Positions 1 to 8,231 of a stretch of DNA of 56,453 bases are shown here, in pieces. Under the pieces are notes generated by a model. That model was not told the origin of the DNA, did no database searches, and saw only the letters and a list, made by a program, of their open reading frames with translations. Source of the stretch: Bacteroidaceae bacterium (GTDB taxonomy: Bacteria; Bacteroidota; Bacteroidia; Bacteroidales; Bacteroidaceae); contig JAIKZS010000165.1 in the NCBI GenBank assembly GCA_024682035.1, forward strand, positions 1-56,453, in the 5' to 3' direction. Position numbers and translations under genes: made by a program. Each line of letters starts with the position of its first letter. Within the stretch, counting starts at the first letter, position 1.

Positions 1-1
1 C

Positions 2-244
2 TGTTACTCTAATTTTAGTCGTAACCGAGTATTTGGTACCATGATTGGTAAGGGATATTCGGTAAAAGCAGCGCAAGTAGAGATGGAGATGGTGGTGGAA
101 GGTTATTACGGCACAAAGTGTATCTATGAAATTAATGACCGATACAAGGTGGACATGCCCGTTCTTAATGCGGTGTATAATATCCTCTACGGGAAATCAA
201 ATGCTCGTAAGGAACTAAAAGAATTGACGAAAAAATTTAATTAA
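2..244 (+). CDS. gpsA: NAD(P)H-dependent glycerol-3-phosphate dehydrogenase, C-terminal end (partial)
   Basis: Only the last 80 codons are present; the reading frame is open from base 2 and the gene starts outside the window. The visible part reads CYSNFSRNRVFG, then GKGYSVKAAQVEMEMVVEG, and ends in a basic KELKELTKKFN tail, which fits the C-terminal helical substrate-binding domain of GpsA. The enzyme reduces dihydroxyacetone phosphate to sn-glycerol-3-phosphate for phospholipid synthesis in the cytosol. An internal ATG at 41 lies in the middle of the conserved domain and is not a start. pgi follows after 18 bases on the same strand, so the two are probably co-transcribed. The family call comes from recognising the sequence; the N-terminal Rossmann fold cannot be seen. 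Confidence 0.85.
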   Translation, partial: CYSNFSRNRVFGTMIGKGYSVKAAQVEMEMVVEGYYGTKCIYEINDRYKVDMPVLNAVYNILYGKSNARKELKELTKKFN

Positions 245-262
245 ACATTTTTATATCTAAGT

Positions 263-1606
263 ATGATTACTTTAAACATTGAAAAGACATTTGGATTTGT
301 ATCCAAAGAGAATGTGTATGGCTATGCTGATAAGGCTAAAGCTGCACGTGTGGCATTGGAGAATGGCACTGGTAAAGGCAACGACTTTTTAGGTTGGCTG
401 CATCTGCCTTCATCTATCACAAAGGAATTTCTGGCCGACCTTAAAGGAACGGCAAAAGTACTGCGCGAGAATTGCGATGTTGTGGTTGTTGCAGGTATTG
501 GCGGTAGCTATCTGGGTGCACGTGCCGTGATCGAAGCACTGTCTAATAGCTTCGAGTGGCTGCTAGAGAACAAACAAAACCCTGTGATTTTGTTTGCTGG
601 AAACAATATTAGTGAGGACTACCTCTATGAGCTGACTGAATATGTAAAGGGCAAGCGTTTTGGTGTAATCAACATTTCAAAATCAGGTACTACTACTGAA
701 ACAGCATTGGCATTCCGCCTGTTGAAGAAGCAGTGTGAAGACGAACGTGGCAAGGTGCTGTCTAAGAAAGTAATTGTAGCAATTACTGATGCAAAGAAGG
801 GTGCTGCTCGTGTGACAGCTGATAAAGAAGGCTATAAGTCATACGTTATTCCTGATAATGTTGGTGGTCGTTTCTCTGTACTCACTCCTGTAGGTTTACT
901 GCCTATCGCTGTGGCTGGCTTCGACATCGAGAAACTGGTGGCTGGTGCTACTGAGATGGAGAAGGCTACTGGTGTAGACGTTCCTTTCGAAAATAATATT
1001 GCTATGCAGTATGCTGCTGTTCGCAATGAGCTTTATCGCCATGGTAAGAAAATTGAAATCATGGCTAACTTTTGCCCAAAACTGCATTTCGTAAGCGAAT
1101 GGTGGAAACAGCTCTATGGAGAATCTGAGGGTAAGGATAATTTAGGTATCTATCCTGCATCTGTTGACTTGACAACTGACTTGCACTCAATGGGTCAGTG
1201 GATTCAGGAAGGCGAACGCACTATTTTTGAGACGGTTCTTTCTGTAGAGAAGGTAAACCACATGGTAGAATTCCCATTCGATGAGGAGAACCTGGACGGT
1301 TTGAACTTCTTGGCTGGCAAGAGGGTTGATGAAGTGAATAAGATGGCAGAGCTGGGTACCCAATTGGCTCACGTTGATGGCGGAGTGCCTAACATTCGCA
1401 TTGTCATCCCAACTCTGAACGAAGAAAGCATTGGTCAGCTGCTCTATTTCTTCGAAGTAGCATGTGGCATTAGTGGTTACATTTTGGATGTAAATCCATT
1501 CAATCAGCCAGGTGTAGAAGCATACAAGAAAAACATGTTTGCTCTACTTAACAAGCCAGGCTACGAAGCTGAGTCAAAAGCTATTCAAGCTCGCCTGCAG
1601 AGATGA
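263..1606 (+). CDS. pgi: glucose-6-phosphate isomerase
   Basis: This 447-residue cytosolic enzyme interconverts glucose-6-phosphate and fructose-6-phosphate. The SIS-fold sugar-phosphate loops are visible: [20 protein letters not shown] near residues 74-93 and [16 protein letters not shown] near 136-151. [16 protein letters not shown] follows, and the PGI family signature region [24 protein letters not shown] contains the conserved ESEGK. The length matches the short bacterial PGI form (about 445-450 residues). The ATG at 263 is 18 bases after the gpsA stop. The stop overlaps the start of the next gene by 4 bases (ATGA), pointing to translational coupling with the HAD phosphatase. fructose-6-phosphate is also the substrate of GlmS, encoded about 36 kb away. 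Confidence 0.97.
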   Translation: MITLNIEKTFGFVSKENVYGYADKAKAARVALENGTGKGNDFLGWLHLPSSITKEFLADLKGTAKVLRENCDVVVVAGIGGSYLGARAVIEALSNSFEWLLENKQNPVILFAGNNISEDYLYELTEYVKGKRFGVINISKSGTTTETALAFRLLKKQCEDERGKVLSKKVIVAITDAKKGAARVTADKEGYKSYVIPDNVGGRFSVLTPVGLLPIAVAGFDIEKLVAGATEMEKATGVDVPFENNIAMQYAAVRNELYRHGKKIEIMANFCPKLHFVSEWWKQLYGESEGKDNLGIYPASVDLTTDLHSMGQWIQEGERTIFETVLSVEKVNHMVEFPFDEENLDGLNFLAGKRVDEVNKMAELGTQLAHVDGGVPNIRIVIPTLNEESIGQLLYFFEVACGISGYILDVNPFNQPGVEAYKKNMFALLNKPGYEAESKAIQARLQR

Positions 1607-2346
1607 TGCAGATAGAAAAAGCTATTGCCCGCTATCTAAAAAATAGCGGGCATCCTTATATGCACCTCAAGGCGGTATTGTTCGACATGGATGGGGTCTT
1701 GTTTGACTCTATGCCTTATCATGCTGATGCCTGGGTAACTTCGATGGAGAAATATGGCTTGCCAATGACAAGAGAAATAGCCTTTATGAATGAAGGACGC
1801 ACAGGAATGAACACTATCAATATGATTTATCACCAAGTGCATGGTAAGGATGCTAGCAAAGAGCTAATAGACGAAATATACCAAGACAAATGCAATGAAT
1901 TTGCCAAGCATCCTGATCCTGAGCGAATGCCTGGAGCATTGGAACTATTAACTAAGCTAAAGGCCATGGGAATTACTCCTGTATTGGTTACTGGTTCGGG
2001 GCAACATACTCTCTTTGCCCGCTTTGACAGAGATTATCCTGGCATGTTTGAGCACGATAAGATGGTGACAGCCTACGATGTTAAATATGGCAAACCTAAT
2101 CCAGAACCCTATTTAATGGGACTCAAAAAAGCAGGTGTAGCTCCCAATGAGGCAATTGTAGTGGAAAATGCACCAATTGGCATAGAAGCAGGCAGAGCGG
2201 CTGGAGTGTTTACTATAGCTGTGAATACAGGGCCTCTAAAAGATAGCGTACTCCTTGATGCCGGTGCAAATTTACTATTTTCCTCTATGCAAGCATTATG
2301 TGACAACTGGGAAATATTGATTCAAAAATTTGAGAGACATGTTTAA
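1603..2346 (+). CDS. HAD-superfamily hydrolase, beta-phosphoglucomutase / sugar-phosphatase type
   Basis: A 247-residue cytosolic HAD enzyme. Motif I is [14 protein letters not shown] around residues 26-39, with the two catalytic aspartates in DMD. Motif II is VLVTGSGQ, the motif III lysine lies in YGKPNPEPY, and motif IV is [12 protein letters not shown]. The helical cap between motifs I and II ([18 protein letters not shown] onward) is the type found in beta-phosphoglucomutase-like phosphatases. The exact substrate cannot be read from sequence; a small sugar phosphate is likely given the 4-base overlap with pgi. The annotated ATG at 1603 adds about 22 residues before the HAD core; an in-frame Met just before [10 protein letters not shown] is an alternative start. 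Confidence 0.9.
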   Translation: MMQIEKAIARYLKNSGHPYMHLKAVLFDMDGVLFDSMPYHADAWVTSMEKYGLPMTREIAFMNEGRTGMNTINMIYHQVHGKDASKELIDEIYQDKCNEFAKHPDPERMPGALELLTKLKAMGITPVLVTGSGQHTLFARFDRDYPGMFEHDKMVTAYDVKYGKPNPEPYLMGLKKAGVAPNEAIVVENAPIGIEAGRAAGVFTIAVNTGPLKDSVLLDAGANLLFSSMQALCDNWEILIQKFERHV

Positions 2347-2545
2347 TTTATTAAATGAGATCTTGAGCGACTTACCTTGGTATGCATGGCCTCTTTGTTT
2401 TATTTACGCGGTGACAATTATCTATTTTCTTGTGACCGCCATTTTAAGTATCTTCCATAGAGAAAAGAATGACGAAATGAAAGAGAGGTCTCTTAACAAG
2501 AAACGTAAATACAAAGTTAGGAACTATCAAGACAAAATGTACTAA
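2339..2545 (+). CDS. small single-pass membrane protein of unknown function
   Basis: A 68-residue protein with one clear hydrophobic segment (about residues 12-36, beginning WYAWPLCFIYAVTIIYFLV). A strongly basic C-terminal tail follows (KKRKYKVRNYQDKMY), which by the positive-inside rule should face the cytoplasm. I chose the ATG at 2339, overlapping the HAD gene stop by 8 bases; a TTG at 2330 would add three residues and is less likely. It is the last gene of the gpsA-pgi-HAD run and is followed by a long hairpin. I do not recognise the family. The overlap with the upstream gene and the sensible topology argue that it is real. Confidence 0.6.
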   Translation: MFNLLNEILSDLPWYAWPLCFIYAVTIIYFLVTAILSIFHREKNDEMKERSLNKKRKYKVRNYQDKMY

Positions 2546-2608
2546 AATTAACCAACAGTTAATTTCAAACGCCAGAAATACAGAAACACTATCTGACTGC
2601 AAAGATAA

Positions 2609-2663
2609 AATAATAAGATACACCTTCAGGTTTTGTCAAAATCACAAGGTATATCTTATTATT
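2609..2663. terminator. long inverted repeat, probable bidirectional terminator
   Basis: Arms 2609-2626 and 2646-2663 are complementary over 18 bases with one mismatch. The loop contains a further small complementarity (TTTTG / CAAAA). It lies between the convergent small membrane protein and asnA, where a shared terminator is expected. The outer part of the stem is A/T-rich and there is no clean U tract. Confidence 0.55.
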
Positions 2664-2679
2664 GAGGGATATCTTATAT

Positions 2680-3717
2680 TTAAATAAGGTGTATACCTTC
2701 AGCTGCGCACTGTTCTTTCATGCTTTCGGGCCATATGCTAGCTTGTATTTCACCAACATGGGCCTTACGCAAGTAGTACATACAGAGTCGAGACTGACCA
2801 ATACCGCCACCTATTGACAGTGGTAGTTCTCCTTCTAATAGTTTTTTATGGAAATAAAGATGCTTGCGTTCTTCCTTCCCTGCTGCCTTCAACTGCTTGA
2901 GCATTATTTCCTTATTAACACGAATACCCATTGATGAAATTTCAAATGCACATTGCAGCACACTATTCCAAAGCAGCAAATCTCCATTGAGTCCAGGCAA
3001 ATCATTAAGACCTGGCGTAGTATAATCATCGTAGTCAGGAGCACGACCATCGTGGGGTTTCCCGTCACCCAATGGGCAGCCAATGCCTATGATGAACACT
3101 GCACCAAATTTCTTGGTAATAGCATTCTCACGCTCCTTTGGAGTCAGATCTGGATAAAGTTGACGTAATTCTTCAGAATGAATAAAATGTAACTTCTTAG
3201 GTAACAAGGGAGTAATTTCTGGATAGTTTTCAAATACCATATATTCTGTACGTCGCATGGCAGCATAAATGCGGATTACTACATCTTTAAGGAACTCTAC
3301 ATTGTGCTCTTCTGGTGTTATGACACGCTCCCAATCCCACTGGTCAACATACAATGAGTGCAGGTTACCCAACTCTTCATCTGCTCGAATGGCGTTCATA
3401 TCAGTATAAATACCATAGTCTGGCTCAATCTTATACTCTGCCAACGTAAGACGTTTCCATTTGGCAAGTGAATGAACCACCTCAGCCTGAGCTCCGGCCA
3501 AGTCTTTAATTGGGAAACTTACAGCATGTTCCACACCGTTGAGGTCATCGTTAATGCCCATACCCTTCAACACAAAGAGTGGGGCTGTAACGCGCCTCAA
3601 ATGTAGCTCCGATGACAGATTCACCTGAAAAAAATCTTTTATCTGCTTTATGCCTTGTTCTGTTTGGCGCATATCAAGCAGAGGTCTATAGTTGGTAGGT
3701 TTTATAAAATAACTCAT
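2680..3717 (-). CDS. asnA: aspartate-ammonia ligase (asparagine synthetase A)
   Basis: A 345-residue cytosolic enzyme making asparagine from aspartate, ammonia and ATP. It is related in fold to class II aminoacyl-tRNA synthetases. Recognisable stretches are LSSELHLRRVTAPLFV near the N-terminus, VVHSLAKWKR, GIYTDMNAIR, and the class-II-like ending LPLSIGGGIGQSRLCMYYL, where GGGIGQSR corresponds to motif 3. Length fits the family (about 330-345). The ATG at 3717 is preceded by a good promoter (-7 box at 3750-3757). The gene stands alone between converging and diverging neighbours. A second, glutamine-dependent asparagine synthetase (asnB) lies in the nitrogen island at 34852-36516, so the cell can use either ammonia or glutamine. 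Confidence 0.96.
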   Translation of the reverse strand: MSYFIKPTNYRPLLDMRQTEQGIKQIKDFFQVNLSSELHLRRVTAPLFVLKGMGINDDLNGVEHAVSFPIKDLAGAQAEVVHSLAKWKRLTLAEYKIEPDYGIYTDMNAIRADEELGNLHSLYVDQWDWERVITPEEHNVEFLKDVVIRIYAAMRRTEYMVFENYPEITPLLPKKLHFIHSEELRQLYPDLTPKERENAITKKFGAVFIIGIGCPLGDGKPHDGRAPDYDDYTTPGLNDLPGLNGDLLLWNSVLQCAFEISSMGIRVNKEIMLKQLKAAGKEERKHLYFHKKLLEGELPLSIGGGIGQSRLCMYYLRKAHVGEIQASIWPESMKEQCAAEGIHLI

Positions 3718-3749
3718 CTTTTTACCATCATTCTTTTTAATTTGCGAGG

Positions 3750-3781
3750 CAAAGATACAAATTATATTGATAGGTGTTCAA
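3750..3781 (-). promoter_or_regulatory. promoter of asnA (Bacteroidetes -33/-7 type)
   Basis: Read on the minus strand, the -7 box TATCTTTG is at 3757-3750, an exact match to TAnnTTTG. A TTG at 3781-3779 lies 21 bases upstream. The asnA start is 33 bases downstream of the -7 box. Confidence 0.6.
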
Positions 3782-3883
3782 GATTTGGGCAATTATTTGA
3801 CAAAATGCAGTGTGTTTTTCTATATCTTAGGTCAAATTATCATCATTATGAAAGGAATAAAGTGTTTTTATTGACAGGAAAGA

Positions 3884-3915
3884 TTTGGTGGATGCAAACT
3901 ATTTGCTTACTTTTG
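3884..3915 (+). promoter_or_regulatory. promoter of tRNA-Arg (and probably ung)
   Basis: The -33 box TTTG is at 3884-3887 and the -7 box TACTTTTG at 3908-3915, with a 20-base spacer; both match the Bacteroidetes sigma consensus. Transcription would begin a few bases before the tRNA 5' end at 3929. Confidence 0.75.
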
Positions 3916-3928
3916 CAATACAATTATT

Positions 3929-4002
3929 GGCCTGGTAGCTTAGCTGAATAGAGCATTGGATTCCGGTTCCAAAGGTCGCGGGTTTGAATCCCGCCCAGGT
4001 CA
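3929..4002 (+). tRNA. tRNA-Arg, anticodon CCG
   Basis: A complete 74-base cloverleaf. The acceptor stem is 3929-3935 paired with 3995-4001 (one G-U), with discriminator A at 4002. The D arm is 3938-3954 and the anticodon stem 3956-3960 / 3968-3972 with loop TTCCGGT. The T arm is 3978-3994 with loop TTTGAAT. The anticodon CCG at 3963-3965 reads the arginine codon CGG. The CCA end is not encoded (the next bases are CTT). ung begins 17 bases downstream with no terminator between, so the two are probably transcribed together and the tRNA processed out. Confidence 0.95.
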
Positions 4003-4019
4003 CTTCAATAATAAATGGT

Positions 4020-4682
4020 ATGAATGTACAAATTGAAGAAAGCTGGAAAGTAAGACTGCAACCTGAGTTTGACAAGCCTTATTTTGAGCAACTGACTAAT
4101 TTTGTCCGTAAAGAATACCAACAATTTCGTATCTATCCTCCAGGTAAACTCATTTTCAACGCTTTCAACCTTTGTCCATTCGACAATGTAAAGGTAGTGT
4201 TAATAGGACAAGACCCCTATCATGAGCCGGGACAAGCTCACGGATTGTGTTTTTCTGTGAACGATGGAATAGATTTCCCTCCATCATTGGTGAACATTTT
4301 TAAGGAAATTCATGATGACACAGGCGCATCTATCCCCAGCAGTGGTAACCTGACACGGTGGGCAAAACAAGGAGTTCTACTGCTCAACGCCACACTTACT
4401 GTACGAGAGCATCAAGCAGGTTCTCACCAAAACAAGGGATGGGAAACATTTACCGATGCTGTAATTAGAACGTTAGATGCAGAAAAAAAACATGTAGTAT
4501 TCATCCTGTGGGGCAGCTATGCGCAAAAGAAAGGAGCCTTTATCAACCGTCAGCAACACCTTGTGCTTACCTCTGCACATCCATCACCACTATCCGCTTA
4601 TCGTGGTTTCTTTGGCAACCACCACTTCAGCCTTGCTAATAACTACCTACAACAGCATGGCATCGAACCTATTATATGGTAA
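4020..4682 (+). CDS. ung: uracil-DNA glycosylase
   Basis: A 220-residue family-1 uracil-DNA glycosylase, which removes uracil from DNA to start base excision repair. The water-activating loop GQDPYH is at residues 63-68 (catalytic Asp65). The Leu-intercalation motif HPSPLSAYRGF lies in the C-terminal third, and VFILWGSYAQKKG is the uracil-binding strand. Length matches the family. I set the start at the ATG at 4020, giving MNVQIEESWK; the frame stays open upstream into the tRNA, so any earlier start would lie inside that gene and is rejected. The gene converges on lptD with a short hairpin between them. Confidence 0.96.
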   Translation: MNVQIEESWKVRLQPEFDKPYFEQLTNFVRKEYQQFRIYPPGKLIFNAFNLCPFDNVKVVLIGQDPYHEPGQAHGLCFSVNDGIDFPPSLVNIFKEIHDDTGASIPSSGNLTRWAKQGVLLLNATLTVREHQAGSHQNKGWETFTDAVIRTLDAEKKHVVFILWGSYAQKKGAFINRQQHLVLTSAHPSPLSAYRGFFGNHHFSLANNYLQQHGIEPIIW

Positions 4683-4688
4683 AGATTT

Positions 4689-4709
4689 TAGATAAGAAAA
4701 ACTTATCTA
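4689..4709. terminator. short perfect hairpin between ung and lptD
   Basis: The arms TAGATAAG (4689-4696) and CTTATCTA (4702-4709) enclose a 5-base A loop. It sits 7 bases after the ung stop in the 63-base convergent gap with lptD. The stem is A/T-rich, so termination strength is uncertain. Confidence 0.4.
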
Positions 4710-4745
4710 TCCTAAAAAGTTCTTATACTAGTATTTATCAAGCTA

Positions 4746-7481
4746 TTAGTACCAACGAATATTGCTTTGAGTCTGACTACGCTGATCCCATTTTAAATCT
4801 TGCAAGATGCTGGCTGTAGCACGGATAGTAAAGTTATAATACTTGTATTGACCAAAGGGAGATATAGCAGCCGTCATGGTAAAACAGTGCAAATCGCGAC
4901 TGATGTTGAAAGAAGTCTGTACAATCTTTTTGGTCTCAAAGTCATAGCCCGTATTGAAATTCAGCATCCATTTGTTCGTAAGTTTTAGATTGCCGTTTAT
5001 ATTGAGCGCATTCAAGCTAATCTTGTAGGGATAACGCATAGTGCGTTTATTGATAGGCTTAGAACGGTCTTCACGTATATTGAAACCTGTACTCAAATTA
5101 ACCGACCACTGAATATTGGGTTTTTGATAACCATCGTCATCTGTAGCAGCCTGTACTTTACGTTTAGATTGAGGCACATCAGGATCAGGATCAGATGAAT
5201 CACCCAAATCCGGTGGATTATTCCCCTCCTTCCTATCATCTTTATCCTTATCTTTTTTGCTAAAAAGTTTTTTGAATGTGTCGTTGTTAAGGGTATAATT
5301 AAACGAAGTTCCATAGCCTTGGAATCGTCCAAAACGCCCATAAGACCACTCTGTACGATTACCCACAATAACATTACCATTCTTGTCGAATTCATAAGCA
5401 TAAGTGGCAAATGAAGTACTCATACTAAATGTATAGTTCTTCGTAAGTTTCAAACGAAGATTCATCGATAAGTCACTCCAAGGCTTTTGTTCTGCAGCAA
5501 AGTTATATGAGATGCCCATACCTAACTCATCAATAAGACTCACCTTTTTGATACTGTCATTCTTGTCACGATACTTCATCTCTAAATTATTGCTAAGACG
5601 AAAACTTACCACGCCACTCTTGCCGCGACTTGGTACACCAAACAATGCCCCTTCATACATTGAATAAACGACTGTATCACGAGGCGTTCCATTTAGATCG
5701 CGACGAACATAATTGTTGTAATATCCATAGCGAGAGGAGCCAAAGTCAGGTGTCGCGCTCATCGATACCTCAGGAGTAATAATGTGACGAATCTGAATTT
5801 GTTTCTTCTTCATAAACATGGGCTGATACATGCCATATATCTTAGTATTAACACTAATACTACCTGTATAGTTATATACACGATGAAAGCCATAGATTGT
5901 ATCAGTATTGATCACTTGCTGATTTACAGGATCCCAGTCTTTTTTTATCTTCTGTGAGTACCAGCGTTCTGTATAGCTGAAATTAGGTGTAACGTTGAAA
6001 TATTTGAACAATGTAAAGGTAGCACTTATAGGAATTTCATGCTTCATACCATTACGCCAGTCTTTGATGTAGTTTTTCTTGAAAATAAGATTGTCTTTGG
6101 TATTAATGCTAGCAGAGAAACGGCCACTATAACGCAAAGAAATCTTTTCATACCAACGTTCATTACCCACAGGGTGCTTACGTTTGAAAGGGAAAATAGT
6201 TGATAACGCAATATTGAGATCTGGTAAGGTTATAGAGACAGATGAGTCACGAGTAGTTTGTGCAATATTTGTTGAAAGTGAAATATTGAGTTTCTGATCT
6301 GGGAAATTACGTGAGTAACTCACACTTGACGTCTTCGTGTTTTGTGCCATGGCCTGCGCATTATACAAGTTACCTATATTGGTCTTTTCATAACTACTGG
6401 TCGAGAAATTTACGCTGGCAGTAAATGTAGTATTTGGATTGGCTTTAGCATCCTGGCGATGTGACCATACGATTTTAAAATCTTTGGTTTCAGAATAGTC
6501 TGGCAATCCTTTATCACCCATCTTGGTAACCTGATAATTAGCTTGGAAATTTCCAGAATAACGATAACGTTTCACATAATTCGTCGTAGCATCAATGCGC
6601 CAAGATCCTTTGGTGAAAATATCGCCACGTAAAGCTAGATCCATCTTATCACTAATAGCAAAATAGTAGCCTCCATTAGTTAGACCAAAACCACGGTTGG
6701 AATCATCCATATAAGTAGGCATCAATATACCAGACGAATAGGTACTATTAAAAGGGAAGAAGAAAAATGGCACAGCAAGAGGTAAAGGCACATCTTCCAC
6801 CACTAGATAAGCAGGACCAGTCACCACATTCTTTTTGGGACGCACCTTGGCATAAGTCATTTTCATATAAAAATGAGGGTGGTCGTGGTTGTCACACGTG
6901 GTATAAATACCTTGCTTCAGATAAATTTCATCATTTGCTCCTTTCTTAGCGTTATTACCAATCACATATCCTTCACCCTGCTGAGTAACTATATTACTGA
7001 TAACACCTTTCTTGCTATTAAAATTATAACGGATTTGATTAGTTTCGTAGGGCGTATCACCTTCTGTGAAGACAGGTTTACCCTTTACCGTACCTAATGA
7101 ATCTTCACGCCCGTAAGCAAAAACCGTAGTACTATCAATATTCATTGAAATAACATCTGCGGTCAGGTTGATTTGTTCATAGGCCACTTTACTCTCCCCA
7201 TAAAGATGAGCAAAGCCATTTTGTGTAAAGACAATAGAATCGGCAGCTTCGAAATCTACAGGTGCAGTAATTGTTTCCTGTCGTTTTGGGATTGTGTCTG
7301 TGGACAAACCATTTGTAGCCAAAGAATCAAGCGACAATGAATCGGACGGAGAAACAGTAGCCAATGCTTCGGGTGCAAGCGGTGACACTCGAGTATTGCG
7401 ACGATGTTGAGCATTAGCATCTAATGACCAAAACAAAAACGCTCCTACAGCTAAAAACAATATTACAGTTCTAAATCTCAA
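4746..7481 (-). CDS. lptD: LPS-assembly protein LptD (Bacteroidetes type)
   Basis: A 911-residue outer-membrane protein that, with LptE, inserts lipopolysaccharide into the outer leaflet. An N-terminal signal peptide (RTVILFLAVGAFLFW...ANA) is followed by a Ser/Thr-rich linker. An OstA/LptA-like jellyroll covers about residues 75-250 (FAHLYGESKVAYEQINLTADVI). The beta-barrel begins near LPLAVPFFFFPFNSTYSSGI and ends with an aromatic terminal residue (NIRWY), typical of BamA substrates. An acidic/basic low-complexity insert (KKDKDKDDRKEG...) at about residues 740-785 is probably an extracellular or periplasmic loop. LptD of Bacteroidetes is longer and divergent compared with E. coli (784). A -7-like box (TATTTTTG) is at 7533-7526 on the minus strand. 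Confidence 0.85.
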   Translation of the reverse strand: MRFRTVILFLAVGAFLFWSLDANAQHRRNTRVSPLAPEALATVSPSDSLSLDSLATNGLSTDTIPKRQETITAPVDFEAADSIVFTQNGFAHLYGESKVAYEQINLTADVISMNIDSTTVFAYGREDSLGTVKGKPVFTEGDTPYETNQIRYNFNSKKGVISNIVTQQGEGYVIGNNAKKGANDEIYLKQGIYTTCDNHDHPHFYMKMTYAKVRPKKNVVTGPAYLVVEDVPLPLAVPFFFFPFNSTYSSGILMPTYMDDSNRGFGLTNGGYYFAISDKMDLALRGDIFTKGSWRIDATTNYVKRYRYSGNFQANYQVTKMGDKGLPDYSETKDFKIVWSHRQDAKANPNTTFTASVNFSTSSYEKTNIGNLYNAQAMAQNTKTSSVSYSRNFPDQKLNISLSTNIAQTTRDSSVSITLPDLNIALSTIFPFKRKHPVGNERWYEKISLRYSGRFSASINTKDNLIFKKNYIKDWRNGMKHEIPISATFTLFKYFNVTPNFSYTERWYSQKIKKDWDPVNQQVINTDTIYGFHRVYNYTGSISVNTKIYGMYQPMFMKKKQIQIRHIITPEVSMSATPDFGSSRYGYYNNYVRRDLNGTPRDTVVYSMYEGALFGVPSRGKSGVVSFRLSNNLEMKYRDKNDSIKKVSLIDELGMGISYNFAAEQKPWSDLSMNLRLKLTKNYTFSMSTSFATYAYEFDKNGNVIVGNRTEWSYGRFGRFQGYGTSFNYTLNNDTFKKLFSKKDKDKDDRKEGNNPPDLGDSSDPDPDVPQSKRKVQAATDDDGYQKPNIQWSVNLSTGFNIREDRSKPINKRTMRYPYKISLNALNINGNLKLTNKWMLNFNTGYDFETKKIVQTSFNISRDLHCFTMTAAISPFGQYKYYNFTIRATASILQDLKWDQRSQTQSNIRWY

Positions 7482-7578
7482 CAGTTTATCTTAAATTACT
7501 CATGGCAACAAATTCCACAAATGTACAAAAATAGTTATTTTATAAATAACTCTCGCACATTTAACGGTTTTTTAGTTC

Positions 7579-8127
7579 TTAGAGGAACATCTTACACCAA
7601 CCATCAAAACGTACTACACCTTCTTCGCCAAACTTGAAAAGACTTTTACGAGCCTGTTCTACCGTCTTTTCCTCTGCTAGTTTGGTTTTAGAGTAAAATT
7701 TATCTGCAAAACATACTACTTGCTCTTCAATACTAACAGGCAGCATGTCACGATGAGGAACAGGCAAATTCTTATCTTGAATTTGTAAAAGTGAAAGTCC
7801 TGCTCCGGTATGACGCTCACATACTAAAGCATGTCGCTCATAACCCTCTCGACGCATCAATTCTGCTCCCAAATAACCATGACAAATGTACTGATAAGAA
7901 CCGAAACATTGAATTGCAGGAGCATCACAAAGAAAAATACCAATGTCGTGCAACAATGAAGCTTCTTCTAAAAACTTACTGTCGAGTTGAAGCTCTGGAT
8001 GTGCATTTGCCACTTGTAAAGATTTCTTAGCCACTTGCTCACTATGTGTCAGCAAAATATATCTTAACTGATTATCTTCAGGATAATATTTATTAATAAT
8101 AGTATAGGGGAATGATTTTACGTCCAT
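7579..8127 (-). CDS. HD-domain phosphohydrolase family protein
   Basis: A 182-residue soluble protein of the HD superfamily of metal-dependent phosphohydrolases. Metal-binding residues include His28 (LTHSEQVA), the HD pair His60-Asp61 in LLHDIGIF, His83-region CHGYLGAEL, and the later ERHTGAG and CFADKFYSKT. The substrate is unknown; small HD proteins of this layout are usually annotated only as uncharacterised hydrolases. The gene lies 97 bases upstream of lptD on the same strand, and a -7 box (TATTTTTG at 8153-8146, minus strand) precedes it. The start at 8127 is an ATG just upstream of the conserved region. Confidence 0.8.
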   Translation of the reverse strand: MDVKSFPYTIINKYYPEDNQLRYILLTHSEQVAKKSLQVANAHPELQLDSKFLEEASLLHDIGIFLCDAPAIQCFGSYQYICHGYLGAELMRREGYERHALVCERHTGAGLSLLQIQDKNLPVPHRDMLPVSIEEQVVCFADKFYSKTKLAEEKTVEQARKSLFKFGEEGVVRFDGWCKMFL

Positions 8128-8207
8128 AAATTCTTATTTTTTGTGCAAAAATACAAATGTTAGTGATAAAAGCTAAAGAATAAAGCAAGTTTTCAGTATT
8201 TTTGAAT

Positions 8208-8215
8208 TAAATTTG
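8208..8215 (+). promoter_or_regulatory. -7 box of the amidase/MCE operon
   Basis: TAAATTTG at 8208-8215 matches TAnnTTTG and is 16 bases before the amidase ATG, implying a very short leader. No clear TTTG -33 box was found at the expected distance. Confidence 0.45.
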
Positions 8216-8231
8216 CAGTGCGTTTGTTATT

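Noticed and set aside
3655-3951. 98-residue frame between asnA and the tRNA
   Set aside because: It overlaps asnA in antisense, contains both promoters and runs into the tRNA.
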